Source of the DNA: Enoplosus armatus
Lineage: Eukaryota; Chordata; Actinopteri; Centrarchiformes; Enoplosidae
Length of the DNA stretch: 64,000 nucleotides
NCBI RefSeq assembly: GCF_043641665.1
Contig: NC_092180.1
Location: forward strand, 3,658,391-3,722,390
Direction of reading: 5' to 3'
Below, in pieces: positions 1 through 13,614 of the stretch. Below the pieces are notes generated by a model. It was not told where the DNA came from and ran no database searches. It was given only the letters and a program-made list of their open reading frames with translations. A program made the translations under genes and the position numbers. The stretch's first letter is position 1, and each line of letters begins with the position of its first letter.

Positions 1-3000
1 AGAGGAAGAGACTGAGTCAGACATGGAGGAGGTCGGGAGACGGCGGCATGATGAAAGTCACATGGAAAATGGCAAGTTTTTCTGGATGAAAGATCAGGGT
101 TGCGATATTAATCCTCAAAATCCAAACAGATTGTAAACTTTGGGCTGGATGAGGTTGTTATTGTAGGTTTAAAGCTGCTGTAAACTGAGGGGTGTGTTCC
201 TCCCCCGCGGCCTCCTTCGGCAGCAGTGTGTCCGGGCCATCGACTGCTGTTTGGCCAGTTGAAGGAAATCATTGGCGATCGATCGTTCCCCGACCCAGCC
301 TGTCTGATGGTCGAGCACCAGCTCTGATCTGCTGCTTTAAGCTGCTCTTGATGTAGACACAGGAGTTGATTATATCAGTTTTGCCTCACTGAAGATGATT
401 TGAGACATTATTTTTAATTCCTTTGTGCAAATATCACAATCCAATCGACTAATCACAAACTAAACAACTCCTTCCCCTTAGATACAGCACCAAAATAATT
501 GATATCTTTATAGTGGTAACAACGGACCTCGGTCAACCTGATATTAGCATTGTGATGTAACTTTGTGAACAGAAGAGACGTCTTTTGTCCATTTCAAATA
601 TACTGAGAGGGTATGAGCTACGGAGGTGTCCCGTTTAATTGTTTAAGCGACAATTTTTTCACTATGTTCCGTCATTTTATGGGCTAAACGATTAATGGAC
701 TAATGAAATGACTAATGAAGATATTTGCTAGTTGCAGCCCCGATTAGCGCATCCAGCAGAAACGCAGCAACTCCGCCAACTGCTGAAGGAAATATCTGAC
801 TCTTTAGCTGCTAAATGCTCCACAAAGTTCACCAGTTAGTCGCTAACTTTGTCTGTCTGCTGTTTGATGCTGAGCCGGTAGTCTACGGCGAGAGCTTTAT
901 CCCTGTAAACAGCTGCCCACTATGGCGGGAAACAGGGCGGATGAAAGCGATGACACTGAACCAGAACAGAAACCTGAAAGATGCTAAAAAAGCTCCATAG
1001 AGCTGAGAGGAACTGCAGAGCTGGTGATACATCTCTCAAGTAACTCTTAACTTTCACATTACAGAACATTTAATTCATTAATATAAAAACATCTGTTCGT
1101 GCAGCTTTAAAGATAAATGATTAATGTTAAGTCAAATTTCAAATTACGTTGGAATTATCCTTTAACGCTGATTCGTTTTCTGTCACTCTGTGAGGGAGAA
1201 AGTTTATGCATTTCATTCTTCTGACAGTTTTCAAACTTCATTATGTTGGCTTTTAATAGTTTTTGCGTATATATAAATATATATATATATTTTTTAGGTG
1301 TTTTCAACATCATCCAAATATCTAAATACTGATTGATAAGTAGACTTGTTTTACAAAACTAGTGCATATTTGCAGCTTCTGCACTAATTGGAAGATTTGG
1401 TTCTGTCATATTTCCTCAAGGATTAATTTGAGGGATCAATTTACGGGTTGTCATGTAGAATATTATGTTAACCCTGGTTGGAAAGAGTGTATTTTTAGTA
1501 TTGCACTGCGACTGTAACGCTTTCTAATTGAAATGTTTTGAATGTGAATCTTCTTGAGAGGTGTGCACACACAGTTCTAGCTCTCCACTGACTTTCCTTT
1601 TGACTATCTTACTCTTTTTCATACCCCGTTTGTGGGCGAAGAATAAAAAATAAATCTAGTTGTATCCCTCCACCACCACCTCCTGCAAGATGTATCACGG
1701 CGGCAATAAAAAGCAGTATAAATTCCCAGTAGAGTAATGGAGATGGAGTTGTTTGATGGTAATTATGTTTTCCCCACCTTTTCCCTGCCTGGTGGTGGAG
1801 GAGAGGATGATTCGCTTTGGGTAGTGTGTTTGTGTGTGTGTGTAAATGGATGTGTGATCCAGTTAGAGTGCTGGGGGACTGAGAGACGGCGCTCTCATAT
1901 AAGGTTAGACTGGAATTTATGATCCTGAGACGCGACAAGAGCTAATTTAGAGTAGCGGGAATGAAACCTATAGACCGGGGGAACCATGATTCTTTCATTT
2001 TCAGCATTAGAGAACACACACTCAGTCTCTCTCTTTTGCACTCACACACACACTTCTTTTTTTTTTTATCTATCTGCACTGAGCCTGCGTATCTTGACTG
2101 ACTTTATATTCTATTCAGTTTCTATTTCCAATTGTGAACTTCACCACTGCAGAATTGAACAGTGCGCTTACATTTTTTCTTTCACTTACTGTCGTGAGTC
2201 AAAGCATTTTTTATTAAACAGATAAATTTTATTGGATTCTTTATTCAACATTTTATTTAATTTGCCCTCTTGTCTTTGCATCATAACCTTCTGCTATCAC
2301 ATGGCCAGAGTCAGACTCCATGTTGTTGGTGGATGTTGGCATTTCACTTGTAAATCTGCACTATAATCCTGAAGTGTATGTAAAAGATTTCACTTTTGTA
2401 CAGTGCTTTTGTCAATAAATATGTCCAGTAGATCCTGTGAAATGCTGCTAAATGTTGAAAAATAGCTGCCAAAATGCAGTCGCAAAGGATATATGGAAAG
2501 GAGGATATGTGTAATCTAGACCTCTTTTTAACTTTTCAACAAAATTCAGCTCCGTTTAATCAGACGCTCGGATGCCTTCACACCTGCATATCACCAGAAA
2601 GCAGCTGACTGAGTCGTGCTCTTATCAGCTGCTCTGACAATAAACCACCAAGTCTCTGCTACATGAAGTCATCGGCAGTGAGGGCCGAGGTTTTTATTCA
2701 TTTTAGATATTTCATCTGAATACAATGCAGAAAACGTGGTTTACAAGTTAATCAATTTAGAAGGATGAGTTACTAAAGCAATGATGGCTAGTGTTTAGAT
2801 TATCGTTCACACCTTAGTCAGTTGGAAGTTGTGATTGCTGTTGATCAATGCAACATCAGTGAAACTTATTTCACTTCATAAAACAAAAACACACGTTGTA
2901 CAATATATCAGTGGAACAGCACAGTGTTGGGTCCGTACATTACACATCACCTCTTGCCAGCACTATATGACGTAAGGCCAGCCAAACAATATGACAGTAT

Positions 3001-4706
3001 GTGTTAAGAAATGTACTTCAGTGATCACGATGAATTCGTTAGCGCAGTACTCAGTCACCACTCATGTCAGTGCCACGCTGTTGGTTGAAAACTGCGCTTG
3101 AACTTGAGTATTTTGTTCAATTCTGTCCAAACCTTCCTTCCAAAAAAAAACCTACAGAGAGAGAATCTATACTAAAAGAAATAAATTAGAGCTGAAACCC
3201 TGCTGCAGGGTGGAGACCCTCAGCACCTATTCTGCCTGTAGCCACGGTTCAGATAACTCTACACATAAATTAGCCTGCGGATTAGTCTACACAGAACCTA
3301 CAGAGCAGGCTATAAAAGACAGAAAGGAAGGAAGGAAGAACAAAATCAGCAGGACGCCTAAAAAAAAAACGGAATCCAGGAGAGAAATACAGAGCGAGAA
3401 TAGAAGGGTGATGAAGGCCAGACCCTTTCGTTGAGTGCTCAATCGGCTGGAATAAAGTAGTAAGTCAGTTTCTTGATGGCGAAGGGGAACCGGGACAAAT
3501 CACCCCGACAGAGGAGAACGAAAAGGGCACCGCAGAAGTTGAAAGATGAGGGGATGAGAATTGTAATAGATGTTCTTCTCTATTTAGTTCAGGTTCATGC
3601 TTTCCCCAGCCGCCCGGCGTCTGCAGAGATGGACGGTGGATCTGCTGGGGTCAAGCAGGGCCTTCAGCTGTGGTTGTAACCTCTCTGACTGTCTGAATTG
3701 AGGGTATTTTTCCCCTCCACTTATCTTAGCTTTCTTTGCAGTCCTGATCTGCGCTCAGGGTTAGGTACACAGGGAGCTACAGAGGGAGTGTATGCAACCT
3801 GCTGTTTCTGTAGAAACAGACTGACCGGCTAGAAAGTACATCCCCTATGTGATTTTATAACATACTGTTCTGCCTTGAAGGAGAGTAGAGCTGCACAATA
3901 TGGTCAAAATATGGAGTGTGTGAAGAACTTGTTGGGTGTAAGGAATGCGTGTAATGAAATCTAGATATTAGCAACCATAGAGACGTGACTTATATTTGCT
4001 ATAATTTCAGTTATTTCATATCACAATAATGATACAAAAACGCAATACATTATACAGCTCTTACTCAGAGCTGTAACTGACGTGAAGGACGCAGGATATT
4101 AAATCAGATCTGTGCAAAACTGGTGAACTAATCACTTTGGTAATTTATCGATCACTGACCTTGAATTTGGGCCTCTTCATGTTGTTGTCCACCTCTGGAA
4201 TAAGACACTTTCTTTATAGATTGCGGCAGAACAACACAGCTTATCGGTCGGCGCCTACGTCGGTTGGTGCAACTTTGATACTGCAGATATAATCCGGTTT
4301 ATTTGCTTCATTGTAAGAACCTGATTGATTGGAGAGTTTTGGTGCTGACTAACTAAAACTGTCAATATTTGCAAATGTGTAGCTCAAAAGTTGTTATACT
4401 GAGCGTCCTGGTAGGCCAGACTCGTACCACGTAACCTCGACGTCCAGTTCAGTTCTACGTCTGCATTGCTTCAGTCAGCTTGTGCACAAAAATGTAATTA
4501 TCAGCTACATGTTGGTGGAGCAGTTCAGTACAGCAAGTGGTTTGTTTCAGGTCAAGTCAGAGGTATTAGATGCCAGAGAGGAAGAAATTCTTGTCTAACA
4601 AACCCTGTGTGTATGAGCAGAAAGTGACACACTTGATCTTAACATGTGGATACATGTGGACTTCACCTCACCACCCTTCCCCCCCGGTTGCTCTTGTCTC
4701 TTCTAG
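1..4706 (+). other. mpped2: mpped2 intron, 3' part (5' end outside the window)
   Basis: No exon-like segment is seen. Contents are a relic of the dispersed 'attaatcgatta / gttgcagc' repeat at 656-740, an AT-rich stretch near 1265-1295, short CA/GT tracts near 1830 and 2040, and a purine-rich stretch at 3325-3405. The part at 3890-4050 ('gagctgcacaatatgg') resembles another common fish repeat but is too decayed to define. The intron ends in a C/T-rich tract and AG at 4705-4706. Confidence 0.8.
656..740 (+). repeat. Dispersed teleost repeat, fragment (family A)
   Basis: Carries the tail of a common fish repeat: a 'cactat..tccgtcattttat' segment, 'taaacgattaatgg', 'gactaatgaa' and a terminal 'gctagttgcagcccc'. 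Other copies are near 8767-9003, 10378-10450, 13384-13614 and 22815-23072. Identification is by pattern memory. Confidence 0.6.
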
Positions 4707-4932
4707 GTGGCCTCCCGTACGAGTTTAAGGTGGTGATCGCCGGGAACCACGAGCTGACCTTTGATAAGGACTTTATGGCTGAGCTGGTCAAGCAGGATTA
4801 CTACCGATTCCCGTCGGTCTCCAAACTCAAACCAGAGGACTTTGACAATGTCCAGACGCTCCTCACAAACTGTGTGTACCTGCAGGATTCGGACGTCACC
4901 ATTAAGGGGTTCCGGATATATGGGGCGCCATG
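4707..4932 (+). CDS. mpped2: mpped2 coding exon (central phosphoesterase domain)
   Basis: The acceptor AG is at 4705-4706 after a pyrimidine-rich stretch, and the donor GTAAGC starts at 4933. The exon is 226 nt. It begins with the last two bases of a split Gly codon and ends with TG of the Trp codon that closes YGAPW. It encodes about 75 residues starting near GLPYEFKVVIAGNHE. GNHE (4742-4753) is the conserved metallophosphoesterase motif whose Asn and His sit at the metal centre. The next stretch, YYRFPSVSKLKPEDF, is MPPED2-like; MPPED1 has a different Phe/Tyr pattern here. An ATG at 4646 is in frame with this exon, but it lies in the intron before the splice acceptor, so it is not taken as a start. 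The preceding exon is outside the window. Confidence 0.96.
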
Positions 4933-7900
4933 GTAAGCTACTCTCATCAATCACTTCCTGTCTTTCATAAGCGCTGAGTCACAGTTCTATGTCGTTGTGT
5001 TGTGGATCCCTGAGGTGAAGGTGTGCCTTCCCCTCTGTCAGTGTCTGGCTGGTTTCCAGCCGCCCCCCCTCTGCAGTAACTCTGTACTCTGCTGTACGCT
5101 CTCAGTGAGGGGCCTCTCAACCATGCAGGGTGCTATTCCCAGCTCGCACATTCCTTTATGAGCTCAGGACCTTCGCCTGCTCCCCGGGCTTACGTTACAC
5201 CTGTGTTTTGACACGAGGTTAAGTGATACGCGTGTTACCGGGACACTCTGTCAATAGGCTCTCAGGTGTGGAAAGAAAGCAGGGAGGGACGGCGTGTTTG
5301 GTCGAGGACGGGTGTAAGCAGCATGTATTCGACAAAGAGAGGCAGGTGGGAGTGTTTTTTAAAGTGTTCGTGCAAAGAATGTGCTTGTTGTCATGATGAC
5401 AATGGAAATGGAAACCTGTGTTCATGAATTAGTGTCATTGTTGATTGATTTCTAGGATAAACTGTAGGTTCTTTACCTCAAAATAAGAAACAATAATTTT
5501 TGTGGCTGTATTTAACTGTTGGGGACATGATTATTTGTTTGTTTTATAAGATAAAATGCAGATGCACACTGGTTTAGGTTTTTACAGCTGCCTATTTAAC
5601 TTATAAATATATTTTAAAGAAGGCTATGGTACCTTTTACTACTTTTACATCCAGCCATCACCAGCCTGTCATCGATGCTTAAAACGTCCACCATAGTAAT
5701 TTGTATTACAGTAAGAAGATTTGGAACAGTTACTAGATCACAGTTGATGTAATCTCAGACCGATGCTGACAGTAGTGTGTCTCTGATGATGCTCTGTTCT
5801 CATCTGTGTGATGCCCTCTCTTTGCCCCCGTCGTCTTTGCTGGATTCAGTAGATTAGTTCAGTCTGAACCGCCGTCGTCTTACAGTATTTGAACAGTCCC
5901 GCAGTCTTGACCTCGGCTCTCCTGCGCTGCAGCTGTGTGTTTTGTTGTGTGGCGGTCGAGGCTGGAACTTCCTCTGTCCTGCTGTGACTCCCTCTGCTCT
6001 TTGTGCAAAGGTTCTCACAAGTCTGCTCCAGACTTAAAATAACTATTTGGGTCACACCTTCATCCTTTAGCGGCTATAATTAGCAGGTTTGCAGCCTGGC
6101 TTCAGAAGTGGTGGAGGACAGTGGCGAGGAGGAGGCGGGGTGGGGGGGGGGACAGATCCCAGCATTCCTCAGACATCACAGCAGCAGCAAGACGAGATTA
6201 CCCTCTCTTTTCCCTCCATCCTTCCTCTTCCATCCTTCTGTTTGAAAGAGGAAGGACAGCCCCCCTCCCTCCCATGTGGGTGTTTAGTGTGAGGGCTGGT
6301 AAGTGTCTGTTGTGACAGCTGGGGGTCTCGTGAGAGGTGGAGTGGACAGCTTGGCAGGCCCCCCCTCCCAACCCCTCCTCGGCTTCCTCACCTCCTTCAC
6401 ACCCATATGCCATCGTGGCCCGAGGTCTGGCCTGCTTGTCCAGTGTGAGGTCTCACTTAGCCCTGCAGTGACCCCTCACTTCATCAACAGCTCACCAGCT
6501 CGCCGCCTGGGTGGCCGAGCTCCTCCGAGTCCTCAGCGGTCTGCTGCTGCAGGCCGGGACGCGACAGCATCACTCAGGAAATGTGGCGTGTAACTACCAC
6601 CTGATAAACGCTGCTGTAGCTGCAGTGGTCTGCCGCCGCTGCTTTAAAAACACACTGTTCATCCATTCACACGTCCGCTTTCAGTGCTGGAAAATGCTAA
6701 TTATCTTACGTTTTCTGAGTGTAAAATTGGTGAGGTACCTGTCCAAACATTAAAACAATACAGGTAGTCCTTGTAGTGTTTGGTCTGTAGAAATGCATGT
6801 TTTACATCGTCTGTTTGCCTTTTAAATTTTACTCTGAAAGTTGTGATTTACAGCACTCTAATAAATGAAGTATCATATTTACCTCAGAAGTTGAGTAAAA
6901 CTTTGAAGTCTCGCAAACTGGAAATACTGCCTGTACCTCAACATTGTAGTGTAATATCGCAGCTGAGTTTATGTGCTTTGTTGCGCTCCACCTCTGTGTA
7001 CTTAGCAATACTTACAAGTTTTAGGCTGTTTCAGTTTTATGACAAAGTGCCTTTACCCTTTTCATGTGTACAGGAAAATACCAACCAATAGTCATTTGTT
7101 TTTTTAACCTCAAATGCCAAAAATTTTAAAACTTTTTGAACATTTCAGAACCCGTTATGTCCCCACCCCCGTCCAGCTCAAACTGAAAAATGTCAACGAT
7201 GAAACAAAATGTCATCAAAAGGCTGTTTCCTTGTTTCTTTTCACTTCCAGTCTTGTTGCTCGTTTCTGCTGTAAAAGGCTGCTTGCTAAAAGAATAGGAT
7301 TTCTGCTTTTTGAATCCATCAACCGCTCTGCATGTATAATGAAAAAGCAGATTGCTCCTTCTTCAATGAAAACACATTTCAGTGTACACACAGTACGTCA
7401 TTTTCTCTTTGCAGCTCCTCTGTTTCATGAAATCCACTAAAATAATTATTTGTGTTTTGCAAAACACATTAACTGCCGGATCAATTAGTCCCGATTTCTA
7501 TCACAAGAGCAGGCAGGACTCTGAAGTTTTCTGTTGGAAATGATGGAGAAGCAGCAGTTTATTCACAATAACCCTGCAGGTTTTCATCTGTTCGAGATGG
7601 AAGGAAACATTCTGCTCTGATTGACTGATTAGCGACGTTACAGCCTTCTTTCCATCGCTGCTCCCACCGTTGCCATTATTTTGTTTTTATCAATCCATCA
7701 TTTAAATGTCTGTTTTAAAGGTCTTATGGATAAAAATGACATTCAGCTTCAAACATAATCCATTTTTGTAACTATGTGCAGCAGGTTGTCAGTTCAGCAT
7801 GTGGCGGAAAGATTTGGATATACCACTGAGGAGCAGTTCATGCAGTACAATAAGTTTTTACTTTAAGTATTTTGGACACATCCATGTATGCTGTCCTCGC

Positions 7901-8077
7901 ACAAGGCCTAAAGGAGAACATGCAAACGAAACCTGCTTTGACATCATATCAGTAGAAATCTGCACTTTCCCACGCCGATACTTTCAACTTTTTATCTCCT
8001 AAAACTGAGGAAGTAAAGCCTGTTCTGAACTCGACTCTTCAGGGATCGAGGTGGATTTGAACAAGGCCAAGCTTTCT

Positions 8078-8097
8078 CACACACACACACACACACA
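8078..8097. repeat. (CA)n microsatellite, short
   Basis: Ten CA units in the large intron. Confidence 0.9.
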
Positions 8098-8766
8098 TAC
8101 ATAGCTTTTTGGTTACTTAAATATGTGTCCACATTGAAATTGCGCCAACAAGTTGCCTCAGTTAATTAATCTCACTAGAGTATGTGGAAAAAAAACAGTT
8201 ATCTAAAATAAAAACTTCAGCGTTGCCCCAGATGTTGGAAATCTGAGCTCTCCCGGAGCTGTGGGTTTATTGCTGGAAAAGAGATGAGATTTATTAAAAA
8301 ACAGACTTCAGGAAGTGATAAGAATTAGAATTCCTTAAATGACTTTTTACTCATTACTAGTTTTTATTATATTAATGCCAGTAGTGGGTTATAAATTTCA
8401 GTTTTTTTGTAGTAAGAAAGAAGTAAGAAATGACATGGCCAGCGTGAGGACGCATTAGTAAGTAACACTGTTCATCTCCTCCTCGAATTTGCCACTGATG
8501 GCTTTTACATGAGATGTGATCTTAAAAAGCTGCAAGGAAATATAATTTCAGTTTTGTCATTCTGTGATTTGAACTATTTCCACTTGCAGTTGAATTAAGA
8601 TGTTGGAACAACGCAGTCTGCTCATTCAGATACATTCAGAATACCAAAACATTCTGAAACGTGAACATGAACGTGAACATCTTTTAATAAATTAGGTACT
8701 GCTGTACGAAAATATCCTTGAGCTGTCATTATCAGAGTGAATGATCAACAGGGTGAATTCAAATTC

Positions 8767-9003
8767 TGCAACTAGAGATTATTTTCATCATCAATTAAGC
8801 TGCTGATTATTCTTTTGATTAATCGCCTTTGAGAAACAGTGAGAATTGTGAATCCAAGGTGACGTCGTGTTGCCTGTTTTGTTCGACCAAAATGTTAAAA
8901 CCCAAAAAGGTTCAATTTACAGCGATATGAAACGCAGGAAAACAGCAAATCCTCACTTTTCAGAAGAAGAACAAATATTCAGAATTTCTGATTGAAAACG
9001 AGA
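8767..9003 (-). repeat. Dispersed teleost repeat, near full length (family A)
   Basis: Starts with 'tgcaactagagattatttt', passes 'gattattcttttgattaatc', then 'aggtgacgtcgtgttg', 'aaaggttcaatttacagcgat' and 'gaaaacagcaaatcctcac', and ends near 'gaatttctgattgaaaac'. Segment order is the reverse of the 13384-13614 copy. No coding potential is seen. It is probably a MITE or SINE-like element of unknown class. Confidence 0.7.
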
Positions 9004-9250
9004 GATTTCATCCTGTTCTTCTTTTTTTTTTCCACGACATTTCTTTATTAAACAAATAACGTGTCAGACATGTTTAATACCTTCTAATGCTGCCGATTCT
9101 CAACACTCTGAGTAAAACTCTGCTCTGACTTCAGACTCCTGCTTGGAGTGAAAGCAGTGTGCCGTGAAAGACACACAACACACACTGTTTAATGACGGAT
9201 GCTTAACAGACCGAATACCTAAACCTCCTCTTCTCATGCTCACACACTCC

Positions 9251-9252
<2 letters not shown>

Positions 9253-9279
<27 letters not shown>
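9253..9279. repeat. (CA)n microsatellite
   Basis: Perfect 27-bp run. Confidence 0.95.
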
Positions 9280-9284
<5 letters not shown>

Positions 9285-10377
9285 GGAAAGACGAGCAGGC
9301 TTCTGCACCTTGTCAATCAAGCTTCTTTAAGAGGGGCTGGAGGTCTCTTGGCGCTGGACAGTTTGGGATTTTATTCGCGTCGTTAACTCTCTCTCTGCTC
9401 CAGGCAACAAGATTTTTGGGGCAAAGTAAAACTTCTTTTCTCTGAACTTTACAACCTTTTAATGTATTTATTAATATTCTGTCTTTAATCTTCCTGCTTT
9501 AATGCAGGAAATGAATTTCTGTTTTTTGCCCTTTTTTAAATGTTAAAAAGCCGTTGCAGTGGATCAGCAGTCTGACAGCTTTTGCAATAGGTTAAACATT
9601 TAAAACATTTAAGGTCTGTGTTGAAATGTTAGATGATTACAGCCCCAAGACAGAAAATAATCTGTAAACATTGATTGAGTCATTTATCTACTAAAGATGG
9701 TGGCGTTTTTGAGAAATATGTGGGTCTAGAAGCTTGTTGACATAATGACTACAAGGATAATAAAGGAAAGAGCTAACAGCTAGCCAGACGGACCGGCACT
9801 ACTCAGCATCTACTTTTCCCCGGCACTGGTCTGTTTATTTAGGACCGTACATCATTTCATTCAATACAGAGTTACTGAAGAGTGAAAGAAGGAGTAGCAA
9901 GTTAGCTCGGTTGCTAACGGGACAACAAGTTGACTTATTCAAAAGATGCATTTGTACCATCGTCTCCTGTCTCGTCTCATCCCTCTTTTGGGGAGCAGTT
10001 TATACTCAAACTCTCCGACTCTCTCTCTCTCTCTGTCAAGACTGATTGCTATTGGTCGATGGCGCGAATTTGCAAGTCACAGGTACCAAAGTTAAACTCA
10101 ATCTGTGCAGATTTACTTCTCCCACGCGTGTTAATCCACTGATCGCGATAATTCTATTGAAATTCATTGATTAAGTCACAAGATTTTGCTGTTTGAAATG
10201 CTGGTGTGACCCGGTCTTTATACATAATCCACACTCCAAATATTCCCAATCATTTCCTTTTTCCGGCTTCTCCAACGGGACGATGTGCTGCCTCTGTTTG
10301 TTCCCGTCATTGTGAACTGAATCCTTTTTTATATTTCTGGGCTGCGGGTCAGACTGAATAAGCAGCTCTGAAGATCA

Positions 10378-10450
10378 TCATTTTAGGCATTAGTTATTAT
10401 TTTAAAGACTAAATTATGAATCAATCAAAATAAATCATTAGTTGCAGCAC
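10378..10450 (+). repeat. Dispersed repeat, decayed tail (family A)
   Basis: Shows 'ttagttattattttaaag', 'atgaatcaatcaaaat' and the terminal 'cattagttgcagcac', directly followed by a (CA)n array. Strongly diverged. Confidence 0.4.
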
Positions 10451-10451
10451 A

Positions 10452-10453
<2 letters not shown>

Positions 10454-10483
<30 letters not shown>
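10454..10483. repeat. (CA)n microsatellite
   Basis: About 15 uninterrupted CA units directly after a decayed family A repeat tail. Confidence 0.95.
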
Positions 10484-10485
<2 letters not shown>

Positions 10486-10606
10486 CGGCTCAGACATTAA
10501 TATAGAAGGAGTGACAGCAGGCTGGTCACAGATATGTGAGGAATCCTGCTGGATTTGCCGACTCCGATAAGCTCTGCTGACGGATTCAGACCAGAGACGT
10601 ACGAGC

Positions 10607-10775
<169 letters not shown>

Positions 10776-10780
10776 CCCTT

Positions 10781-11160
10781 CCTTTGTCTCTCTCTCTCGC
10801 CCTCTCTCTCGCCCTCTCTCTGTAGGGATTAACCTGTTTTGCGATTCTGGACTTGACCACAATTTAACTCCCTGGTTGAAGGTCAAACTGTTGCTGCTCT
10901 CTCTGCTGCCTCCTCTCTCCCCCCCTCTGCCTCCTCCACTGGGGAGTCTCTTCCCTCTCCTCCCTTCTTCTCGCTTCCTCTCCTGCCGTCATTGTTTTTC
11001 TCTTCTTCTTCTATGCTGACACCTTTTCTCTTTCTCCTCTCTTTTGTCCCCTTTCCTCTCCTCCTCATCTTCCTCTTTTCATCTCCCATCCTCTCTTCTT
11101 CTCTTCTCATTTCTTCTTCTATTCCGCCTAATTTTCTTCCTTCTCCTTCCTCTTTCTTCA
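10781..11160. repeat. Long pyrimidine-rich tract (CT/TCC-rich)
   Basis: Two (CT)n arrays (10789-10821) and, after a 70-bp break, about 270 bases that are almost all C and T on the + strand. Together with the preceding GA array this gives a purine block followed by pyrimidine blocks, able to pair as an extended hairpin. No coding support. Confidence 0.85.
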
Positions 11161-11247
11161 CAGTACTTACTTTAGTTCCTGTTAACGAATGAAATGGCAA
11201 TCAATGTTTGGTTGGTTTATTCAATAGCAAATCAGTCTGCTGGCTTG

Positions 11248-11389
<142 letters not shown>

Positions 11390-11537
11390 TGCCTCCCAGA
11401 GGCAGCAGATTAAATCCGACTGCCCTCATTTGACTCTCTGAAGCTCACCTCAGGGGAAACCTGGAGGGCCAAATGCAGATTTGTCATTTGCAGATCTTAG
11501 TTTTATTCATGTATTCATTCTTCACTGTAAAGGTCAG

Positions 11538-11538
<1 letters not shown>

Positions 11539-11592
<54 letters not shown>
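11539..11592. repeat. (TG)n microsatellite
   Basis: Perfect 54-bp TG run, 150 bp after the longer GT array. Confidence 0.95.
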
Positions 11593-11593
<1 letters not shown>

Positions 11594-11720
11594 TACACAG
11601 TGCTGATGTTTGACTATCAGCATGTTTAGCCTCAGCTGTTTTTATAAAGAGGAGGGCAGAGATCTGTGTGGTTGGTTTTCCTCTGGACTCTCTTTCCCCC
11701 GTCTATCTGTCTCTCTATGT

Positions 11721-12190
11721 GGGGCCAAAAGTATGTGGACGCCCCTGCCTTTGGGCCAGAGCTTCGTTTCAAAGATCTTAATGCTAAAGCATACGATTAT
11801 ATTTGATTGTGTGCTTCCTCCTTTCCTGTTTCAACGTGACAGTGCCCCCGTGCGCAAAGCCAGCTCCATAAAGAAATGATTTTCCCAGTTTGGTGTGGAG
11901 GAACTTGACTGGCCCACACAGAGCCCTCACCTCGGCCCCATCCAACCCCTTTGGGAAGAACTGGAACGAGCCAGACTTTATCACCCAGCATCAGTTGGAC
12001 TTCACTCATGCTCTTGTGGTTGAATGGTGGCAAATCTTTGCAGCCAGGTCCCAAAATCTTGTGGAAAGCCTGAAACCAGAAGAGCGGAGGCTGTTACAGC
12101 AGCAGGTCAATGCCCATAGTTTTGGAATGAGATGTTCAATAATCATAAATGGATGTAATGTTCAGGTGTCCACATACTTTTGGCCAAAAA
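11721..12190 (+). mobile_element. Internally deleted Tc1/mariner-type transposon with both inverted ends
   Basis: The 18-mer GGCCAAAAGTATGTGGAC (11723-11740) is repeated as its exact reverse complement at 12168-12185. Between them, frames broken by stops still read as the C-terminal part of a Tc1-like transposase: FQRDSAPVRKASSIKK, then a stop, then FGVEELDWPTQSPHLGPI and a decayed tail. These correspond to the family's FQ-x-D block and the LNPIEHLW block. The catalytic Glu position of the DD34E triad reads Gln, and the N-terminal DNA-binding half is missing. The element is about 470 bp where intact Tc1-like elements exceed 1.2 kb. It could have moved only with transposase from elsewhere. Confidence 0.85.
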
Positions 12191-12281
12191 CCTCCCCCTG
12201 TTACCTCCCCCTGTCTCTCGGTCTCATACTTTCTCTCAGGAAGTGGCCTTTTGTTGAATGAACATCCTGGTGCTGTAAAAT

Positions 12282-12285
<4 letters not shown>

Positions 12286-12320
<35 letters not shown>
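12286..12320. repeat. (AC)n microsatellite
   Basis: Perfect 35-bp run about 100 bp after the right end of the Tc1-like relic. Confidence 0.95.
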
Positions 12321-12321
<1 letters not shown>

Positions 12322-13383
12322 CGACTGGTTGCAATATTCGTTTAATTAACTGTTTATTCAAATCTTCGCTACAGAAACACTCTGATCTCTGGTCTGACAA
12401 TAACAAGACAAGTCCTCATTATAAACAACATAAAAACTTCAGAATAAATTCAACAGAAACAAAATAAAACTTTTTTTTAAATGTTATATAAACTTTATTT
12501 GGACCTTTTTGATGTTAACTATTGAAGACTTCCATTCATCAACCGTTACCTTTCCATGTGACATAACTTCTGTTTGTCTGACCGGTCAGTCACAGACAGG
12601 TCAGACATTTACTTTTTTCTTTTTGTTGAAATATGGTCTCTACATTTGATATGGACAAAATGTGTGATATTAAGAATGGCAGTATCTCTATTAACAGGAT
12701 AATACAGTATTTGCCAAATTTTGAATTAGTCATTTAAGGGGGGGGGTTCCAAATTGAACCAAATTGTCTTCAGGTTATGAAACATTTTGGAGCTGAATGA
12801 TCTTCAATAGATATGTATGTATATGTGTACTTATGCCACCTGTGAAGCGAAATCTTTCTGCATGATGTGTCCATAAATTGGTCTTAACTGTATGTTGCAT
12901 TCAAAACATTAAAATAATCAAATTGAAGAAAAACAATAAAATGTTCTATACAATGATGTACTACTTTTTAAAACTTAAATATACTTGGACAGCTCTATAA
13001 CACATGAGCTTATTTAACTTCATGTTATTTTCATTCGTCCGTGTCACTGAGATCTGACATTTGTGTCGGCTGCTTTTAGCTTAATCACCCCTAAGTCACC
13101 TCTTTGCCGGCGCCAGCCTCTGTCAGTTTGTGTTGGCTGTCTGCCCACCACACACACTCTCTCACACACACACACACAGTGACACACACTAGAGTGTGAG
13201 CACATGGCAGCGCTACCTCCGATGAGGTAATGGGCCCTGACAAATGTCCGTCACCAAGAAGTCAAGGGCTTCATGGACGCTCTGCCCTCGTTTGTTTCAC
13301 TCTGCAGAGAGTTCATCTGGTGAAACTTTATGAATCTGAAATGTCACATTATGGTCAAAACAAGTAGTGAAAAAAAGATTTTG

Positions 13384-13614
13384 ATAACTTTTTATTCAAG
13401 AAAAAATGCAGAACATTTCCTAGTTCCAGCTTCTCAAATATGACCACTGCTTTTCTTTGTCATATATGACAGTAAACTGAAAATCTTTTGGGTTCTGGAT
13501 GGTTGAAACAAATAATCTGAATATATTAACTTGAGCTCTGGGAAATTTTCTCTATTTTCTGATATTTTATAGATTAAAACAGTAAATTGATTAATAGATT
13601 ATCTTTAGTCGCAC
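13384..13614 (+). repeat. Dispersed teleost repeat, near full length (family A)
   Basis: Shows 'tattcaagaaaaaatgcag', 'ttccagcttctcaaatatga', 'cttttctttgtcatatatga', 'gggctctg'-like 'gagctctgggaaat', 'ttctgatattttatagatt', 'aaattgattaatagatta' and 'agtcgcacc'. These segments appear in the same order, reverse-complemented, in the 8767 and 22815 copies. Confidence 0.7.

Noticed and set aside
4646..4706. ATG at 4646 in frame with the first visible mpped2 exon
   Set aside because: It lies before a good splice acceptor (AG 4705-4706), and the family protein continues upstream at this point with residues not found here. It is intronic.
11815..12085. Tc1-like transposase as a functional gene
   Set aside because: Stops and frame breaks interrupt it, the N-terminal half is missing and the catalytic Glu is Gln. 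Listed only as a relic.
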